Assembly: GCF_028473605.1 (NCBI RefSeq)
Contig: NZ_CP097267.1
Location: 3,774,501 to 3,838,500, forward strand
DNA length: 64,000 nt
Source of the DNA: Acidovorax sp. NCPPB 3576
GTDB taxonomy: Bacteria > Pseudomonadota > Gammaproteobacteria > Burkholderiales > Burkholderiaceae_C
Direction of reading: 5' to 3'
Shown: one piece after another, positions 1 through 10,042 of the stretch
How positions within the stretch are numbered: position 1 is the first letter of the stretch
How the letters are laid out: the number at the start of each line of letters is the position of its first letter
Made by a program: the position numbers and the translations under genes
The notes under the pieces: generated by a model
What the model was told of the DNA's origin: nothing
What the model saw: the letters and a program-made list of their open reading frames with translations, nothing else
Database searches by the model: none

Positions 1-1
1 C

Positions 2-643
2 ACGCTGCTGCTGCAGGAGTTTCGCCGCCAGCTCGATGCGATCGACCCGCAGTTGCGCCTGACCATCGCCGCGCCGGCCGGCCCGCAGACCGCCGCCAAG
101 ATCGAACTGGCCGAGGTGGCCCAGTCGCTCGACTTCATCAACGTGATGGCCTATGACCTGCACGGCGCCTGGGAAAGCACCACCAACCACCAGGCCGCGC
201 TCGCGCCGAACCCGAACGATCCGGCCCGTGCGCAGAAACTCTCGGTGGTCGAGACCGTGGGCCGCTACCTGCAGGCGGGCGTGCCGGCCCACAAGATCGT
301 CGTCGGGGCGCCGCTGTATTCGCGCGGCTGGACGGGCGTGACCAACGCCCAGCGCGGCCTGTACCAGCCGGCCACGGGCGTGCCAGCCGGCACGTACGAG
401 GCCGGCATCGAGGACTATCAGACCCTCAAGGCCAAGCCGGGCTTCACCCGCTACTGGGATGCCCATGCCCGCTCGGCCTGGCTGTTCGACGGCACCACGT
501 TCTGGACCTTCGACGATGCGCAGACCCTGCGCGAGAAGGCCCGCTTCGTGAAGCTGGCACGGCTGCGCGGCATGATGTTCTGGGAACTGTCGGGCGACGG
601 CGGCGAGCTGGTGCGCGCCGTGGGCGACGAACTCTCGCGCTGA
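2..643 (+). CDS. Glycoside hydrolase family 18 (chitinase-like), C-terminal part
   Basis: The gene is cut by the left edge of the window; the frame is open from base 2, so the TTG at 53 is probably not the true start. What is visible is the C-terminal half of a GH18 TIM barrel. It has the strand motif FINVMAYDLHG (the MxYD motif that holds the substrate N-acetyl group in GH18 enzymes), then IVVGAPLYSRGW and a late barrel strand ending in MMFWELSGD. The catalytic DxxDxDWE motif should lie upstream of the window, so activity cannot be judged. The family hydrolyses chitin or related beta-1,4-GlcNAc polymers, usually outside the cell. A rho-independent terminator follows directly. Confidence 0.85.
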   Translation, partial: TLLLQEFRRQLDAIDPQLRLTIAAPAGPQTAAKIELAEVAQSLDFINVMAYDLHGAWESTTNHQAALAPNPNDPARAQKLSVVETVGRYLQAGVPAHKIVVGAPLYSRGWTGVTNAQRGLYQPATGVPAGTYEAGIEDYQTLKAKPGFTRYWDAHARSAWLFDGTTFWTFDDAQTLREKARFVKLARLRGMMFWELSGDGGELVRAVGDELSR

Positions 644-667
644 CCGATCACGGATCGCCAAAGGTGG

Positions 668-706
668 AAGGCCGCTGCCGCCCGTTGGGTCGCAGCGGCC
701 TTTTTT
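668..706 (+). terminator. Rho-independent terminator after the GH18 gene
   Basis: An 11-bp perfect stem (AAGGCCGCTGC at 668-678 paired with its complement at 692-702) with a 13-base loop runs into six T residues. It lies 25 bp after the GH18 stop codon. Confidence 0.85.
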
Positions 707-858
707 CAGGCCCGTGCCCGCCCCGCGCAGGCATGGTGCAACGCCCTCGTCGCAGCGCGGCCAATGCCCGAACGGGACCCGCAGCGAATCCGGGATAATC
801 GTCCACCCATCCTGAAGGCGCCGAACATGCGCGCCTCCCCCTATTTGCCCCTCCCGAC

Positions 859-2172
859 ATGAGCGCAACACCCCTCGCAGACCCCAACCGCCAACACCTT
901 GAAACCGCCAGGACGCAGATCGCCCAGGGCGAACTCCAGAAAGCCGCGCTGACGCTGAACAAGGCCCAGCAGCAGTCCCCCAACGATCCCCGCGTATTCA
1001 TGCTGGCGGGCCTGATGGCGGAGAAGGCCGGCAACCTGCCCAAGGCGTTCGAGGCGCTGCGCCATGCCGTGGCGATCTCGCCGGACTGGGGCCCTGGCCT
1101 GCTGGAACTGGCCCTGCTGCTGGCACGCCAGAACCAGTTCGACGAAGCAGTGAGCACCGCGGAGAAGGTCGCTCGGATCGAACCCAACAACCTCGTGGTA
1201 CTGGCCGGCGTGATCGACGTCGCGCACCGCGCGGGCCACCTGGACATGGCCGTGCGCCACCTGCGCCGCGGGCTGGAACTCGTGCCGGGCGATGCGCAGC
1301 TGCGCCGCCAGCTGGCACGCGACCTGAGCGGCCAGGGCGCGCACGCCGAATCCGTCGAGTTGTGGAGCGGCCTGATCGCCGAGAACCCGGCCGACACCGA
1401 ATCGCTGCTCGGCCGCGTGAAGGCACACCTCGCTGCAGGCACGCCCGCCCGCGCCGTCGCCGACACCACCACGCTGCTGGAACTGGCCCCTGGCGACTCG
1501 GTCTATGCCTACTACGCCGCGCTGGCCCATGGCGTGACGCCGAAGCACCAGCCGCCGGAACTGAACCGCGGCCTCTTCGACAGCCTGGCCGAGATGTACG
1601 ACCAGCACATGGTGCGCGGCCTGCGCTACCAGTTGCCCAAGCGCGTGGCGGACAAGATCCTCGAACGCTTCCCGGACAAGAAGCTCAACCTGCTGGACCT
1701 GGGCTGCGGCACGGGCCTGCTTGGCGTGTGCCTGGGCCGGCTGGACGGCTTTTTGATCGGCGTGGACATCTCGATGAAGATGATCGAGCAGGCCGGCCGC
1801 CACAACGTGTACGACCGCTTCCACCACGTCAACCTGCTCGACGCCCTGCAGGAAACACCCGACGCCATCTACGACGTGCTGGCCGCGCTGGACGTGTTCA
1901 TCTACACCGGCGACCTGACCGAGACCGTTCCCAACGCCCTGCGCATCCTGGTGCCCCAGGGCGAGCTGATCTTCTCTTGCGAGACGTCGGACGAAGCGGG
2001 CCCGGACATGGTGCTGCAGCCCAGCGGCCGCTACGCCCACAAGCGCAGCCATGTGGTGGCGCTGTGCAAGGCGGCAGGCTTCGAAACCGTGGAAGTGGAA
2101 GACACCGTGCTGCGCTACGAGAACAACGCGCCCGTGCAGGGCTTCATCGTCACGGCGCGCAAGGCGGTCTGA
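859..2172 (+). CDS. TPR-repeat protein with C-terminal SAM-dependent methyltransferase domain
   Basis: This is a 437-residue cytoplasmic protein. Roughly the first 200 residues are helical tetratricopeptide-type repeats (recurring patterns such as GLMAEKAGNLPKAFEALRHA). They are followed by a Rossmann-fold methyltransferase with motif I DLGCGTG at residues 280-286 and the acidic post-I residue in IGVDISMKM. Such TPR-methyltransferase fusions are common in proteobacteria and their substrates are mostly unknown. The TPR part probably selects a protein or sugar acceptor, which is inference. The gene stands alone between two terminators. The ATG at 859 has no strong ribosome-binding site but is the first in-frame start and fits the family. 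Confidence 0.85.
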   Translation: MSATPLADPNRQHLETARTQIAQGELQKAALTLNKAQQQSPNDPRVFMLAGLMAEKAGNLPKAFEALRHAVAISPDWGPGLLELALLLARQNQFDEAVSTAEKVARIEPNNLVVLAGVIDVAHRAGHLDMAVRHLRRGLELVPGDAQLRRQLARDLSGQGAHAESVELWSGLIAENPADTESLLGRVKAHLAAGTPARAVADTTTLLELAPGDSVYAYYAALAHGVTPKHQPPELNRGLFDSLAEMYDQHMVRGLRYQLPKRVADKILERFPDKKLNLLDLGCGTGLLGVCLGRLDGFLIGVDISMKMIEQAGRHNVYDRFHHVNLLDALQETPDAIYDVLAALDVFIYTGDLTETVPNALRILVPQGELIFSCETSDEAGPDMVLQPSGRYAHKRSHVVALCKAAGFETVEVEDTVLRYENNAPVQGFIVTARKAV

Positions 2173-2200
2173 CGGCGGGGCGCCCACGGCGCCCCCAAAG

Positions 2201-2229
2201 AAAAAGCGCGGCCGGTGCCGCGCTTTTTT
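2201..2229. terminator. Bidirectional terminator between convergent genes
   Basis: AAAAAGCGCGGC (2201-2212), loop CGGT, then the complementary arm running into seven T residues (2217-2230). The A-run on the left arm gives a T-run on the other strand, so the hairpin can stop both the methyltransferase transcript and the dctM transcript coming from the right. Confidence 0.85.
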
Positions 2230-2249
2230 TCATGGCATCTCGCGCCGGA

Positions 2250-3533
2250 TCAGAACCCCAGCGCGTGCGGCAGCCAGGTCGAGATCGCCGGCACGAAAGT
2301 CAGCAGGATCAGCACCGCCAGGTGCGCCAGCAGGAAGGGCGGCAACTCCCGCGTGAGGGCCGCCAGCGGCACCTTGGTGGCCACCGAGGTCACGAACAGC
2401 AGCCCGCCCACGGGCGGCGTGATCATGCCCAGGGTGAGGTTGACGATCACCACCATCGCGAAGTGGATCGGATCGATGCCCAGCGCCGCCGAGATGGGCG
2501 CCAGGATCGGCACGAGGATCATCACGCCCGGCAGCGGCTCCATGAAGATGCCGAACAACAGCAGCAGGATGTTCACCGCGATCAGGAAGGTGACGGGCGA
2601 CAGGTTCCACCCCACGATGGTCTCTGCCAGTTGCTGGGGAATGCCTTCGATGGTCAACACCCACGCGAACGCGGCCGACGCGGCCACCACCAGCAGCACC
2701 GAGGCGGTGAGCAATGCCGAGCGCGCGGCGATGTGGGGCAGCGCCTTCCACTCCAGCGTGCGGTAGATCCATTTGCCGCAGATGAGCGCGTAGAACACCG
2801 CCACCACCGACGCCTCGGTGGGCGTGAAGATGCCGAAGCGGATGCCCACCAGAATCAGCACGACCAGCATCAGCGCCGGGATGGCGCGGATGCTGTTGGA
2901 CAGCATCTCCGCCCGGCTCGGCCGGGGCTCGCGCGAGCGGTAGTCGCGGCGCACGCACACGCGCCAGTTGACGAAGGCCATGGCCGCGGCGATCAGCAGC
3001 CCGGGCGCGAAACCGGCGATGAAGAGCGCGCCCACCGACACCTGTTCGTCCTGCAGCGCATAGATGATCATGATGATCGAGGGCGGAATGATCGGCCCCA
3101 CGATGGCCGTGCTGGCGGTGAGCGCCGCCGCGTAGGCGCGCGAGTAGCCCGCCTTGTCCATCATCTTGACCATCATCGAGCCGGGCCCCGCCGCATCGGC
3201 CAGTGCAGAGCCCGAGATGCCCGAGAACAGCGTGAGCGACAGGATGTTGGCATGCCCCAGTCCGCCGCGCAGATGGCCCACGAACTGCGCCGCGAAGCGC
3301 AGCAGCACCACGGTGAGCGCGCCGCCGGACATGATCTCGGCCGCGAGGATGAAGAACGGCACGGCCATCAGCGGGAAGCTGTCGATGCCGGTGAACATCT
3401 CCTTGAACACGATCAGCTGCGGATAGCGCCCGCCCACGAACACCGCGATCGCGGCCGACATGGCCAGCGCGAACGCGACGGGAAAGCCCAGCGCCATCAG
3501 GACGATGGCGGAAACGAAGAGAGTGATGGCCAT
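2250..3533 (-). CDS. dctM: TRAP transporter large permease subunit (DctM family)
   Basis: A 427-residue, almost entirely hydrophobic protein of normal DctM length, with about a dozen predicted membrane helices starting at residue 1. It is the ion-coupled translocation subunit of a tripartite ATP-independent periplasmic transporter. Family-typical stretches are visible, for example FPLMAVPFFILAAEIMSGG near residues 53-71 and GLGHANILSLTLFSGISGSA. It lies 20 bp downstream of the small permease gene and is the last gene of the dctPQM operon. The substrate is probably an organic acid, but that cannot be read from the sequence. Confidence 0.93.
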   Translation of the reverse strand: MAITLFVSAIVLMALGFPVAFALAMSAAIAVFVGGRYPQLIVFKEMFTGIDSFPLMAVPFFILAAEIMSGGALTVVLLRFAAQFVGHLRGGLGHANILSLTLFSGISGSALADAAGPGSMMVKMMDKAGYSRAYAAALTASTAIVGPIIPPSIIMIIYALQDEQVSVGALFIAGFAPGLLIAAAMAFVNWRVCVRRDYRSREPRPSRAEMLSNSIRAIPALMLVVLILVGIRFGIFTPTEASVVAVFYALICGKWIYRTLEWKALPHIAARSALLTASVLLVVAASAAFAWVLTIEGIPQQLAETIVGWNLSPVTFLIAVNILLLLFGIFMEPLPGVMILVPILAPISAALGIDPIHFAMVVIVNLTLGMITPPVGGLLFVTSVATKVPLAALTRELPPFLLAHLAVLILLTFVPAISTWLPHALGF

Positions 3534-3553
3534 GGGTCAGGTCCTTTGGAACA

Positions 3554-4069
3554 TCACAGCGACGCGGCGGACTCGGCGTCCATCTCGTCGGACTCGACAT
3601 AGCGCCCATCCCGTACATAGCCCCGGGCCATGAACAGCAGGTGCACGAACAGCAGCAGGAAGCCCACCGGCATGGCCGAATAGATCCACGCGAACGCGAT
3701 GTCGGTGGCCGGCGTGGTCTGGAACCGCGTGGCCCACACGTACTGCACCGAGAACCACGCCATCACCAGGAAGAACACGCCCAACCCCGCCACGATCAGG
3801 CCGCGCAACCAGCGCGCGCCAGTCTGCCCCAGCGTGTGGTGCAGGTTGTCGATGGCCACGTGCCCGCCGAAACGCAGCACCAGCCCGGCCCCGAGGAACG
3901 TGCCCCAGATCATCAGGTGCCGGGCCACCTCCTCCGCCCAGACGATGGAATCGCCCGTGGTGTATCGCAGCACCACGTTGGCGAAGACGATGCAGGCCAT
4001 GGCCAGCAGCAGGATGATGAGCAGCCAGCGGTTAAAGGCTACCAGCGCGCGCTCGAATCGGTTCAGCAT
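3554..4069 (-). CDS. dctQ: TRAP transporter small permease subunit (DctQ family)
   Basis: About 171 residues with four predicted membrane helices, the classic DctQ topology. The motif VVLRYTTGDSIVWAEEVARHLMIW matches the conserved small-subunit region with the acidic pair in WAEE. DctQ pairs with DctM in the inner membrane to form the carrier. I chose the ATG at 4069; an in-frame TTG at 4096 would add nine residues, and neither has a clear Shine-Dalgarno site. A terminator-like hairpin separates this gene from dctP upstream, so the permease genes may be expressed at a lower level than the binding protein. Confidence 0.9.
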   Translation of the reverse strand: MLNRFERALVAFNRWLLIILLLAMACIVFANVVLRYTTGDSIVWAEEVARHLMIWGTFLGAGLVLRFGGHVAIDNLHHTLGQTGARWLRGLIVAGLGVFFLVMAWFSVQYVWATRFQTTPATDIAFAWIYSAMPVGFLLLFVHLLFMARGYVRDGRYVESDEMDAESAASL

Positions 4070-4121
4070 GGGAAGGAGGGCACCTGCCGGCGCCAATCTG
4101 TCGGTCGATCGATCAAAACGG

Positions 4122-4143
4122 AAAAAGCCCGGCTAGGCCGGGC
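4122..4143 (-). terminator. Intra-operon terminator/attenuator between dctP and dctQM
   Basis: Read on the minus strand, GCCCGGC, a 3-base loop and GCCGGGC are followed by five T residues. It sits 47-68 bp after the dctP stop and before dctQ. Leaky terminators here are a common way to make more binding protein than permease. Confidence 0.75.
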
Positions 4144-4189
4144 AGAGGAAAAGCGCACGCCGGACAGGCTCCGGGCGCGCCGGCCACCG

Positions 4190-5173
4190 TCACTTCGTGC
4201 CGGTGATCTGGTCCAGCGTCTTCTGGCCGAACTTGGTGGCGTATTGCTTGTAGGCAGGTTCCAGGGCCTTCTGAAAGGCCGCCTTGTCCACCGACTCCAC
4301 GACCTGCATGCCGGCCGCCTTGACTTCGGCCAGGCCCTTTTGCTCCACGTCGTCCACGAACTTGCGCGACGCCGCCGCGCCCGCCTTGGCGCCCTGGGTG
4401 AAGGTGGCCTTCTGCGCATCGCTGAGGCCCGCCCAGAAGTTGGGCGACACGATCAGCGCCATGGGCGCATAGACGTGGCCGGTCAGCGAGAGGTACTTTT
4501 GCACCTGCGGCAGCTTAGCGGAGACGATCACCGACATGGGGTTTTCCTGCCCGTCGATCGTGCCCTGCTGCAGCGCGCCGATCACCTCGGGCCAGGACAT
4601 GGGCGTGGGCGAGGCGCCCAGCGTGCGGAAGGCCGTGATGTGCACGGGGTTCTCGGTCACGCGGATCTTGAGGCCCTTGAGGTCCGCCGGCGTGCTCACC
4701 GGGTGCTTGTTGTTGGTCAGGTGGCGAAAGCCCTGCTCGCCCCAGGCCAGGGCGATCAGGCCCCGGGCCTTGAACTTGCCCAGCAGGTCCTGGCCGAAGG
4801 GCCCATCCAGCACCGCGCGGGCATGGGCCGTATCGCGGAACAGGAAGGGAATGTCCACCACGCCCACATCGGGCACGAAGTTGCTCAGGGCGCCGGTGGA
4901 GACGATCACCGCCTCCACGGTGCCCAGTTGCAGGCCTTCGATCAGCTCACGCTCGCCGCCCAGGGCGCTGGAGGGAAACTGCTTGAACTTGAAGGCGCCG
5001 TTGGTGCCCTTCTCGACCGTGTCCGCCCAGGCCTGGGCCGCGGCGCCGTAGTGCGAGTTGATCGCCAGCGCATAGCCGACCTTGGCTTCCTTGGCCTGCT
5101 GGGCGAACACGGAAACGGTGGGCAAGCCGGCAACGGCGGCGGCCAGCAACAGGCGGCGGGAAGCAATGCGCAT
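4190..5173 (-). CDS. dctP: TRAP transporter solute-binding protein (DctP family)
   Basis: A 327-residue periplasmic binding protein. The N-terminus MRIASRRLLLAAAVAGLP is a signal peptide with a likely cut after SVFAQ. The mature part has DctP-family hallmarks: the start of the fold at KVGYALAINSHYG, then LKGLKIRVTENPVHITAF, whose Arg normally binds the carboxylate of the ligand, and PEVIGALQQGTIDGQENPM. It captures the substrate for the DctQ/DctM pair encoded downstream. The conserved Arg supports a carboxylate ligand, but the specific compound is unknown. Confidence 0.93.
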   Translation of the reverse strand: MRIASRRLLLAAAVAGLPTVSVFAQQAKEAKVGYALAINSHYGAAAQAWADTVEKGTNGAFKFKQFPSSALGGERELIEGLQLGTVEAVIVSTGALSNFVPDVGVVDIPFLFRDTAHARAVLDGPFGQDLLGKFKARGLIALAWGEQGFRHLTNNKHPVSTPADLKGLKIRVTENPVHITAFRTLGASPTPMSWPEVIGALQQGTIDGQENPMSVIVSAKLPQVQKYLSLTGHVYAPMALIVSPNFWAGLSDAQKATFTQGAKAGAAASRKFVDDVEQKGLAEVKAAGMQVVESVDKAAFQKALEPAYKQYATKFGQKTLDQITGTK

Positions 5174-5288
5174 GGAAACGGTCCGATCTGGGCCCCCAGG
5201 GGGCGTTGTGACAAAGGAGGCAGGATTATTCCCGCAGCCCTCGGCCCCTGCCCTCGGGGAAAGTACCTGCGCAGGCGCTTTTTTTCGA

Positions 5289-5846
5289 TCAGTCCAGCAG
5301 GCGGGACGATTTGGGCACGTGCGCCATCAAAAACTCCATCTGGTCCGCCAGGATGCGGCGGTTGCGCAGGATGAAGTCTTCCCACAGGCTGGGCACGTAG
5401 GGCGCATAGAGCAGCGGCATGTGCGCCTGCTCGGGCGTGCGCGGGCCCTTGCGGTGGTTGCAGGGGCGGCAGGCCGTGACCACGTTCATCCAGTGGTCCA
5501 CGCCCTGGCGCGCATAGGGCACGATGTGCTCGCGCGTGAGGTCTTCTTCGTGGAAGTGCCCGCCGCAGTACGCGCAGACGTTGCGGTCGCGGGCGAAGAG
5601 CTTGCCGTTGGTGAGGCTGGGCTTGAGGTTGAACGGGTTGATGGCCGGCACGCCCTTGGTGCCGATGATGCTGTTGACACCGATGACCGACTGTTCGCCG
5701 GTCACCGCGTTGTGGCCGCCGCGGAACCGGGCGATCTGGCCGCCGGATTCCCAGCGCACCTCGCCCGCGGCATAGTGAATGACTGCCTGTTCCAGCGAAA
5801 TCCACGATTGGGGCAGCCCCTGGGCCGACAACTTCAAGACCTTCAC
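5289..5846 (-). CDS. HNH endonuclease
   Basis: A 185-residue protein. The start is the GTG at 5844-5846, because a perfect AGGAGG lies six bases upstream of it (5853-5858 on the plus strand); a longer frame beginning at 5873 would place that site inside the gene. It carries two zinc-type CxxC pairs (Cys91/Cys94 and Cys126/Cys129) flanking the HNH core REHIVPYARQGVDHW and ending in NHRKG, the usual McrA-like HNH arrangement. Stand-alone proteins of this type are widespread in Burkholderiales, and their cellular role is not established. Nothing nearby (no methylase, no phage gene) suggests a restriction system. Confidence 0.85.
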   Translation of the reverse strand: MKVLKLSAQGLPQSWISLEQAVIHYAAGEVRWESGGQIARFRGGHNAVTGEQSVIGVNSIIGTKGVPAINPFNLKPSLTNGKLFARDRNVCAYCGGHFHEEDLTREHIVPYARQGVDHWMNVVTACRPCNHRKGPRTPEQAHMPLLYAPYVPSLWEDFILRNRRILADQMEFLMAHVPKSSRLLD

Positions 5847-6012
5847 AACTCGCCTCCTGGAACAACGATGCACACAAGGATTCAGAACGCTGATGTCTCA
5901 CGGACGGCGTGCCAAGGCCGGCCTGTGGCTCACAATATACTCCGTTCATGACAAATTGGCGTCCAGCGCTTGGTACACCTGCGCAAGGCGCTATCAAAAG
6001 TAAAGCACTCCG

Positions 6013-7053
6013 ATGAAGATCTTTCGAGGCTTCCATCACCCCGACATTGCATCGGCCTGCGCCCTCACCATCGGCAATTTCGACGGCGTGCACCGTGGGC
6101 ACCAAGCCATGCTGGCACTGCTGAACAACGAGGCGGCACACCGCGGCGTGCCCAGTTGCGTACTGACGTTCGAACCCCACCCGCGCGACTACTTCGCCGG
6201 CGCCCGCCAGCGCCCCGAACTGGCGCCCGCCCGCATCGGCACGCTGCGCGACAAGCTGGACGAACTGCGCCGCTGCGGGGTGCAGCAGACCGTGGTGCTG
6301 CCCTTCAACGAACGGCTGGCCAGCCAGCCGCCGCAGGCTTTCATCGAGGACGTGCTGGTGCGCGGCCTGGGCGCGCGCTACGTGCTGGTGGGCGACGATT
6401 TCCGCTTCGGCGCGCAGCGTGCGGGCGACTACGCCATGCTGGACAGCGCCGGCCGCAGCCAAGGCTTCGAAGTGGCCCGGATGAACAGCTACGAGGTGCA
6501 CGGCCTGCGCGTGTCGAGCTCGGCCGTGCGCGAAGCCCTGGCTGCCGGCCGCATGGAAGACGCTGCCCGGCTGCTGGGCCGGCCCTACGCCATCTCGGGC
6601 CACGTGGTGCACGGACGCAAGCTCGGCCGCGAACTGGGCGCCAGCCGCGAAGGCGCCGGCGACGGCTTTCGCACGCTCAACCTGCGCTTTGCCCACTGGA
6701 AACCCGCCGCGGGCGGCATCTTCGCCGTGCGTGTGCACGGCCTGGCCGCCGATCCCCTGCCGGGCGTGGCCAACCTGGGCGTGCGCCCGTCGCTCGACCC
6801 GAAGGACGTGAACGGCGGCCGCGTGCTTCTGGAGACGCACTGCCTGGACTGGCCCCGCGATCTGGGACCCGAAGGGGCGTACGGTAAAATCGCCCGCGTG
6901 GAACTCCTGCACAAACTGCACGACGAGCTGAAATACGACAGCCTCGACGCCCTCACCCGCGGCATCGCCCAGGACTGCGATGACGCGCGTGCGTATTTCT
7001 CCGCCGCCACGCACGCCGAGACCCGTCGCCAGACCACGCGCGACCGAATTTGA
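6013..7053 (+). CDS. ribF: Bifunctional riboflavin kinase / FAD synthetase
   Basis: A 346-residue enzyme that phosphorylates riboflavin to FMN and adenylates FMN to FAD. The N-terminal nucleotidyltransferase domain shows [10 protein letters not shown] at residues 21-30 (HxGH-like) and later [10 protein letters not shown]. The C-terminal kinase domain shows [23 protein letters not shown]. The length is normal or slightly long. The order ribF-ileS-lspA is a classic conserved block in proteobacteria and supports the call. No FMN riboswitch was recognised upstream. Confidence 0.96.
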   Translation: MKIFRGFHHPDIASACALTIGNFDGVHRGHQAMLALLNNEAAHRGVPSCVLTFEPHPRDYFAGARQRPELAPARIGTLRDKLDELRRCGVQQTVVLPFNERLASQPPQAFIEDVLVRGLGARYVLVGDDFRFGAQRAGDYAMLDSAGRSQGFEVARMNSYEVHGLRVSSSAVREALAAGRMEDAARLLGRPYAISGHVVHGRKLGRELGASREGAGDGFRTLNLRFAHWKPAAGGIFAVRVHGLAADPLPGVANLGVRPSLDPKDVNGGRVLLETHCLDWPRDLGPEGAYGKIARVELLHKLHDELKYDSLDALTRGIAQDCDDARAYFSAATHAETRRQTTRDRI

Positions 7054-7162
7054 CGGTCCCCGTGCCGCAGCGCAGCCCTGCGGCCCCGTCCGCCCCCTCA
7101 TCTTCTTTCTCTTCCTGCGTTCCAGGCCATGGCCCGGAACGGCCCGCTCCTTAGGTCTTGCC

Positions 7163-10042
7163 ATGTCCGAGAACACGAACGCCAACCCCACCCCTTCCAC
7201 CGGCACAGATTACCGCGCCACGCTCAACCTGCCCGACACCGCCTTTCCGATGCGCGGCGATCTGCCCAAGCGCGAGCCGGGCTGGGTGAAGGAATGGGAC
7301 GAAAAAGGCATCTACAAGAAGCTGCGCGACGCCCGCTGCGGCGCACCGAAGTTCATCCTGCACGACGGCCCGCCCTACGCCAACGGCCAGATCCACATGG
7401 GCCATGCAGTGAACAAGATCCTGAAGGACATGATCACCAAGGCGCGCCAGCTCGAAGGCTTCGACGCGCTGTACGTGCCCGGCTGGGACTGCCACGGCCT
7501 GCCGATCGAGAACGCCATCGAGAAAAAGCACGGCCGCAACCTGAGCCGCGACGACATGCAGGCCAAGAGCCGCGCCTATGCCACCGAGCAGATCGCGCAG
7601 CAGATGGGCGACTTCCAGCGCCTGGGCGTGCTGGGCGAATGGGACAACCCCTACAAGACGATGAACTTCGCCAACGAGGCGGGCGAAATCCGGGCGTTCA
7701 AGCGCGTGATGGAGCGCGGCTTCGTGTACCGGGGCCTGAAGCCCGTGTACTGGTGCTTCGACTGCGGCTCGTCGCTGGCCGAATTCGAGATCGAGTACCA
7801 GGACAAGAAGAGCACCACGCTGGACGTGGCCTTCAAGGCGCACGAACCTGCCAAGCTGGCCGCCGCCTTCGGCCTGCAAGGACAGGAAGGCCCCTCCGGT
7901 AGCCTGTCCAAAGACGCCTTCGTGGTGATCTGGACCACCACCGCCTGGACCATCCCCGCCAACCAGGCGCTGAATTTGAACCCCGCCTTGACCTACGCGC
8001 TGGTGGACACCGAGCGCGGCCTGCTGGTGCTGGCCGAATCGCTGGTGGAAGACTGCATGGCGCGCTACGGCCTCACCGGCCAGGTGCTGGCCACGGCACT
8101 GGGCGAAAAGCTCGGCGGGCTGGAGTTCGAACACCCGCTCTACGACGTCGATGCCGGCTACCGGCGCCTGTCGCCCGTGTACCTGGCCGACTACGCCACG
8201 GCTGACGACGGCACCGGCATCGTGCACTCCTCGCCCGCCTACGGCCTGGAGGATTTCAACTCCTGCCGCGCGCATGGCCTGGCGCTGGACGACATCCTGA
8301 ACCCCGTGCAGGGCAACGGCACCTACGCGGCGGACTTCCCCCTGTTCGGCGGCCAGCACATCTGGAAGGCCGTGCCGGTCGTCATCGAGGCGCTGCGCAA
8401 CGCTGGCCGCCTGATGGCCACCAAGGACATCACCCACAGCTACCCGCACTGCTGGCGCCACAAGACGCCGGTGATCTACCGGGCGGCCGCGCAATGGTTC
8501 ATCCGCATGGACGAAGGCGAAGGCGTGTTCACCAAGGACAAGGCGCCCAAGACCCTGCGCCAGACGGCGCTGGAGGCCATCGAGCACACCAGCTTCTACC
8601 CCGAGAACGGCAAGGCCCGCCTGCACGACATGATCGCCAACCGGCCCGACTGGTGCATCTCGCGCCAGCGCAGCTGGGGCGTGCCCATCCCGTTCTTCCT
8701 GCACAAGGACTCGGGCGAGCTGCATCCGCGCACCATGGAAATCATGGACCAGGCGGCCGATATCGTCGAGAAGGGCGGCATCGAGGCCTGGAGCCGCGTG
8801 ACGCCCGAAGACATCCTGGGCGCCGAGGATGCCGCCTGCTACACCAAGAGCACCGACATCCTGGAAGTGTGGTTCGACTCCGGCTCCACCTTCTTCCACG
8901 TGCTGCGCGGCACGCACCCGGGCGTGCACCACGACACCGGCCCCGAGGCCGACCTGTACCTGGAAGGCCACGACCAGCACCGCGGCTGGTTCCACAGCTC
9001 GCTGCTGCTGGCCAGCGCGCTGGAGGGCCGCGCGCCCTACAAGGGCCTGCTGACCCACGGCTTCACCGTGGACAGCCAGGGCCGCAAGATGAGCAAGTCG
9101 CTCGGCAACGGCATCGACCCGCAGGAGATCAACAAGAAGCTCGGCGCCGAGATCATCCGCCTGTGGGTGGCCGCCAGCGACTATTCGGGCGACATCGCGG
9201 GCGACGACAAGATCCTGGCGCGCGTGGTGGACGCCTACCGCCGCATCCGCAACACGCTGCGCTTCCTGCTGGCCAACGTGAGCGACTTCGATCCGAAGGC
9301 CGACGCCGTGCCGTTCGACCAGATGCTGGAGATCGACCGCTATGCGCTCACGCGAGCGGCCGAGTTCCAGGCCGAAGTGCTGGCCCACTACCAGGTGTAC
9401 GAGTTCCACCCCGTGGTGGCCAAGCTGCAGCTTTACTGCTCGGAAGACCTGGGCGGCTTCTACCTCGACGTGCTGAAAGACCGCCTGTACACCACGACGC
9501 CCAAGAGCCTGGCGCGCCGCAGCGCCCAGACCGCGCTCTACCAGATCACGCACGCCATGCTGCGCTGGATGGCGCCCTTCCTGTCGTTCACGGCGGAAGA
9601 GGCGTGGAAGGTGTTCGGCACGTCCGAATCGATCTTCCTGGAAACCTATGGCGCCATCGCGGGCGCTGACGAAGGGCTGTTGGCCAAGTGGGCGCGCCTG
9701 CGCGCCATCCGCGATGCGGTGAACAAGGAAATCGAAGCGCTGCGCGCGGCCGGCCAGGTGGGCTCGTCGCTGCAGGCCACGGTCACCCTGACTGCCGCCC
9801 CCGAGGACCACGCGCTGCTCGCCAGCCTCGGCGACGATCTGAAGTTCGTCTTCATCACGTCCGCGATCGAACTGGTGGCGGGCGATGCGCTGCGGATCAG
9901 CGTGCAGGCCAGTTCCGATACCAAGTGCGAGCGCTGCTGGCACTACCGCAGCGATGTGGGTCAGGACCCGGCCCACCCGACCCTTTGCGGCCGCTGCACC
10001 AGCAACCTGTATGGCGCCGGCGAAGCGCGGGAGCACGCGTGA
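7163..10042 (+). CDS. ileS: Isoleucyl-tRNA synthetase
   Basis: A 959-residue class I aminoacyl-tRNA synthetase. The HIGH signature appears as HMGH at residues 78-81 and KMSKS is at 642-646. The editing (CP1) domain lies between them and contains [14 protein letters not shown]. The C-terminal zinc finger is CERCW...CGRCTSN. The frame stays open upstream to 6980, but the ATG at 7163 (MSENTNANP) gives the expected N-terminus. The gene charges tRNA-Ile in the cytoplasm and its stop overlaps the lspA start by one base. Confidence 0.97.
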   Translation: MSENTNANPTPSTGTDYRATLNLPDTAFPMRGDLPKREPGWVKEWDEKGIYKKLRDARCGAPKFILHDGPPYANGQIHMGHAVNKILKDMITKARQLEGFDALYVPGWDCHGLPIENAIEKKHGRNLSRDDMQAKSRAYATEQIAQQMGDFQRLGVLGEWDNPYKTMNFANEAGEIRAFKRVMERGFVYRGLKPVYWCFDCGSSLAEFEIEYQDKKSTTLDVAFKAHEPAKLAAAFGLQGQEGPSGSLSKDAFVVIWTTTAWTIPANQALNLNPALTYALVDTERGLLVLAESLVEDCMARYGLTGQVLATALGEKLGGLEFEHPLYDVDAGYRRLSPVYLADYATADDGTGIVHSSPAYGLEDFNSCRAHGLALDDILNPVQGNGTYAADFPLFGGQHIWKAVPVVIEALRNAGRLMATKDITHSYPHCWRHKTPVIYRAAAQWFIRMDEGEGVFTKDKAPKTLRQTALEAIEHTSFYPENGKARLHDMIANRPDWCISRQRSWGVPIPFFLHKDSGELHPRTMEIMDQAADIVEKGGIEAWSRVTPEDILGAEDAACYTKSTDILEVWFDSGSTFFHVLRGTHPGVHHDTGPEADLYLEGHDQHRGWFHSSLLLASALEGRAPYKGLLTHGFTVDSQGRKMSKSLGNGIDPQEINKKLGAEIIRLWVAASDYSGDIAGDDKILARVVDAYRRIRNTLRFLLANVSDFDPKADAVPFDQMLEIDRYALTRAAEFQAEVLAHYQVYEFHPVVAKLQLYCSEDLGGFYLDVLKDRLYTTTPKSLARRSAQTALYQITHAMLRWMAPFLSFTAEEAWKVFGTSESIFLETYGAIAGADEGLLAKWARLRAIRDAVNKEIEALRAAGQVGSSLQATVTLTAAPEDHALLASLGDDLKFVFITSAIELVAGDALRISVQASSDTKCERCWHYRSDVGQDPAHPTLCGRCTSNLYGAGEAREHA

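Noticed and set aside
1362..3602. A 746-codon open frame on the plus strand
   Set aside because: It is a shadow of the methyltransferase and TRAP genes in GC-rich DNA; the product is Arg/Ala/Gln-rich low complexity without domains.
5255..5287. CCTGCGCAGG palindrome followed by seven T residues after the HNH gene
   Set aside because: A perfect palindrome with no loop, and the T-run is on the strand opposite to the flanking genes; not a convincing terminator.
5930..5965. TATATT -10-like element upstream of the HNH gene on the minus strand
   Set aside because: No -35 hexamer at acceptable spacing.
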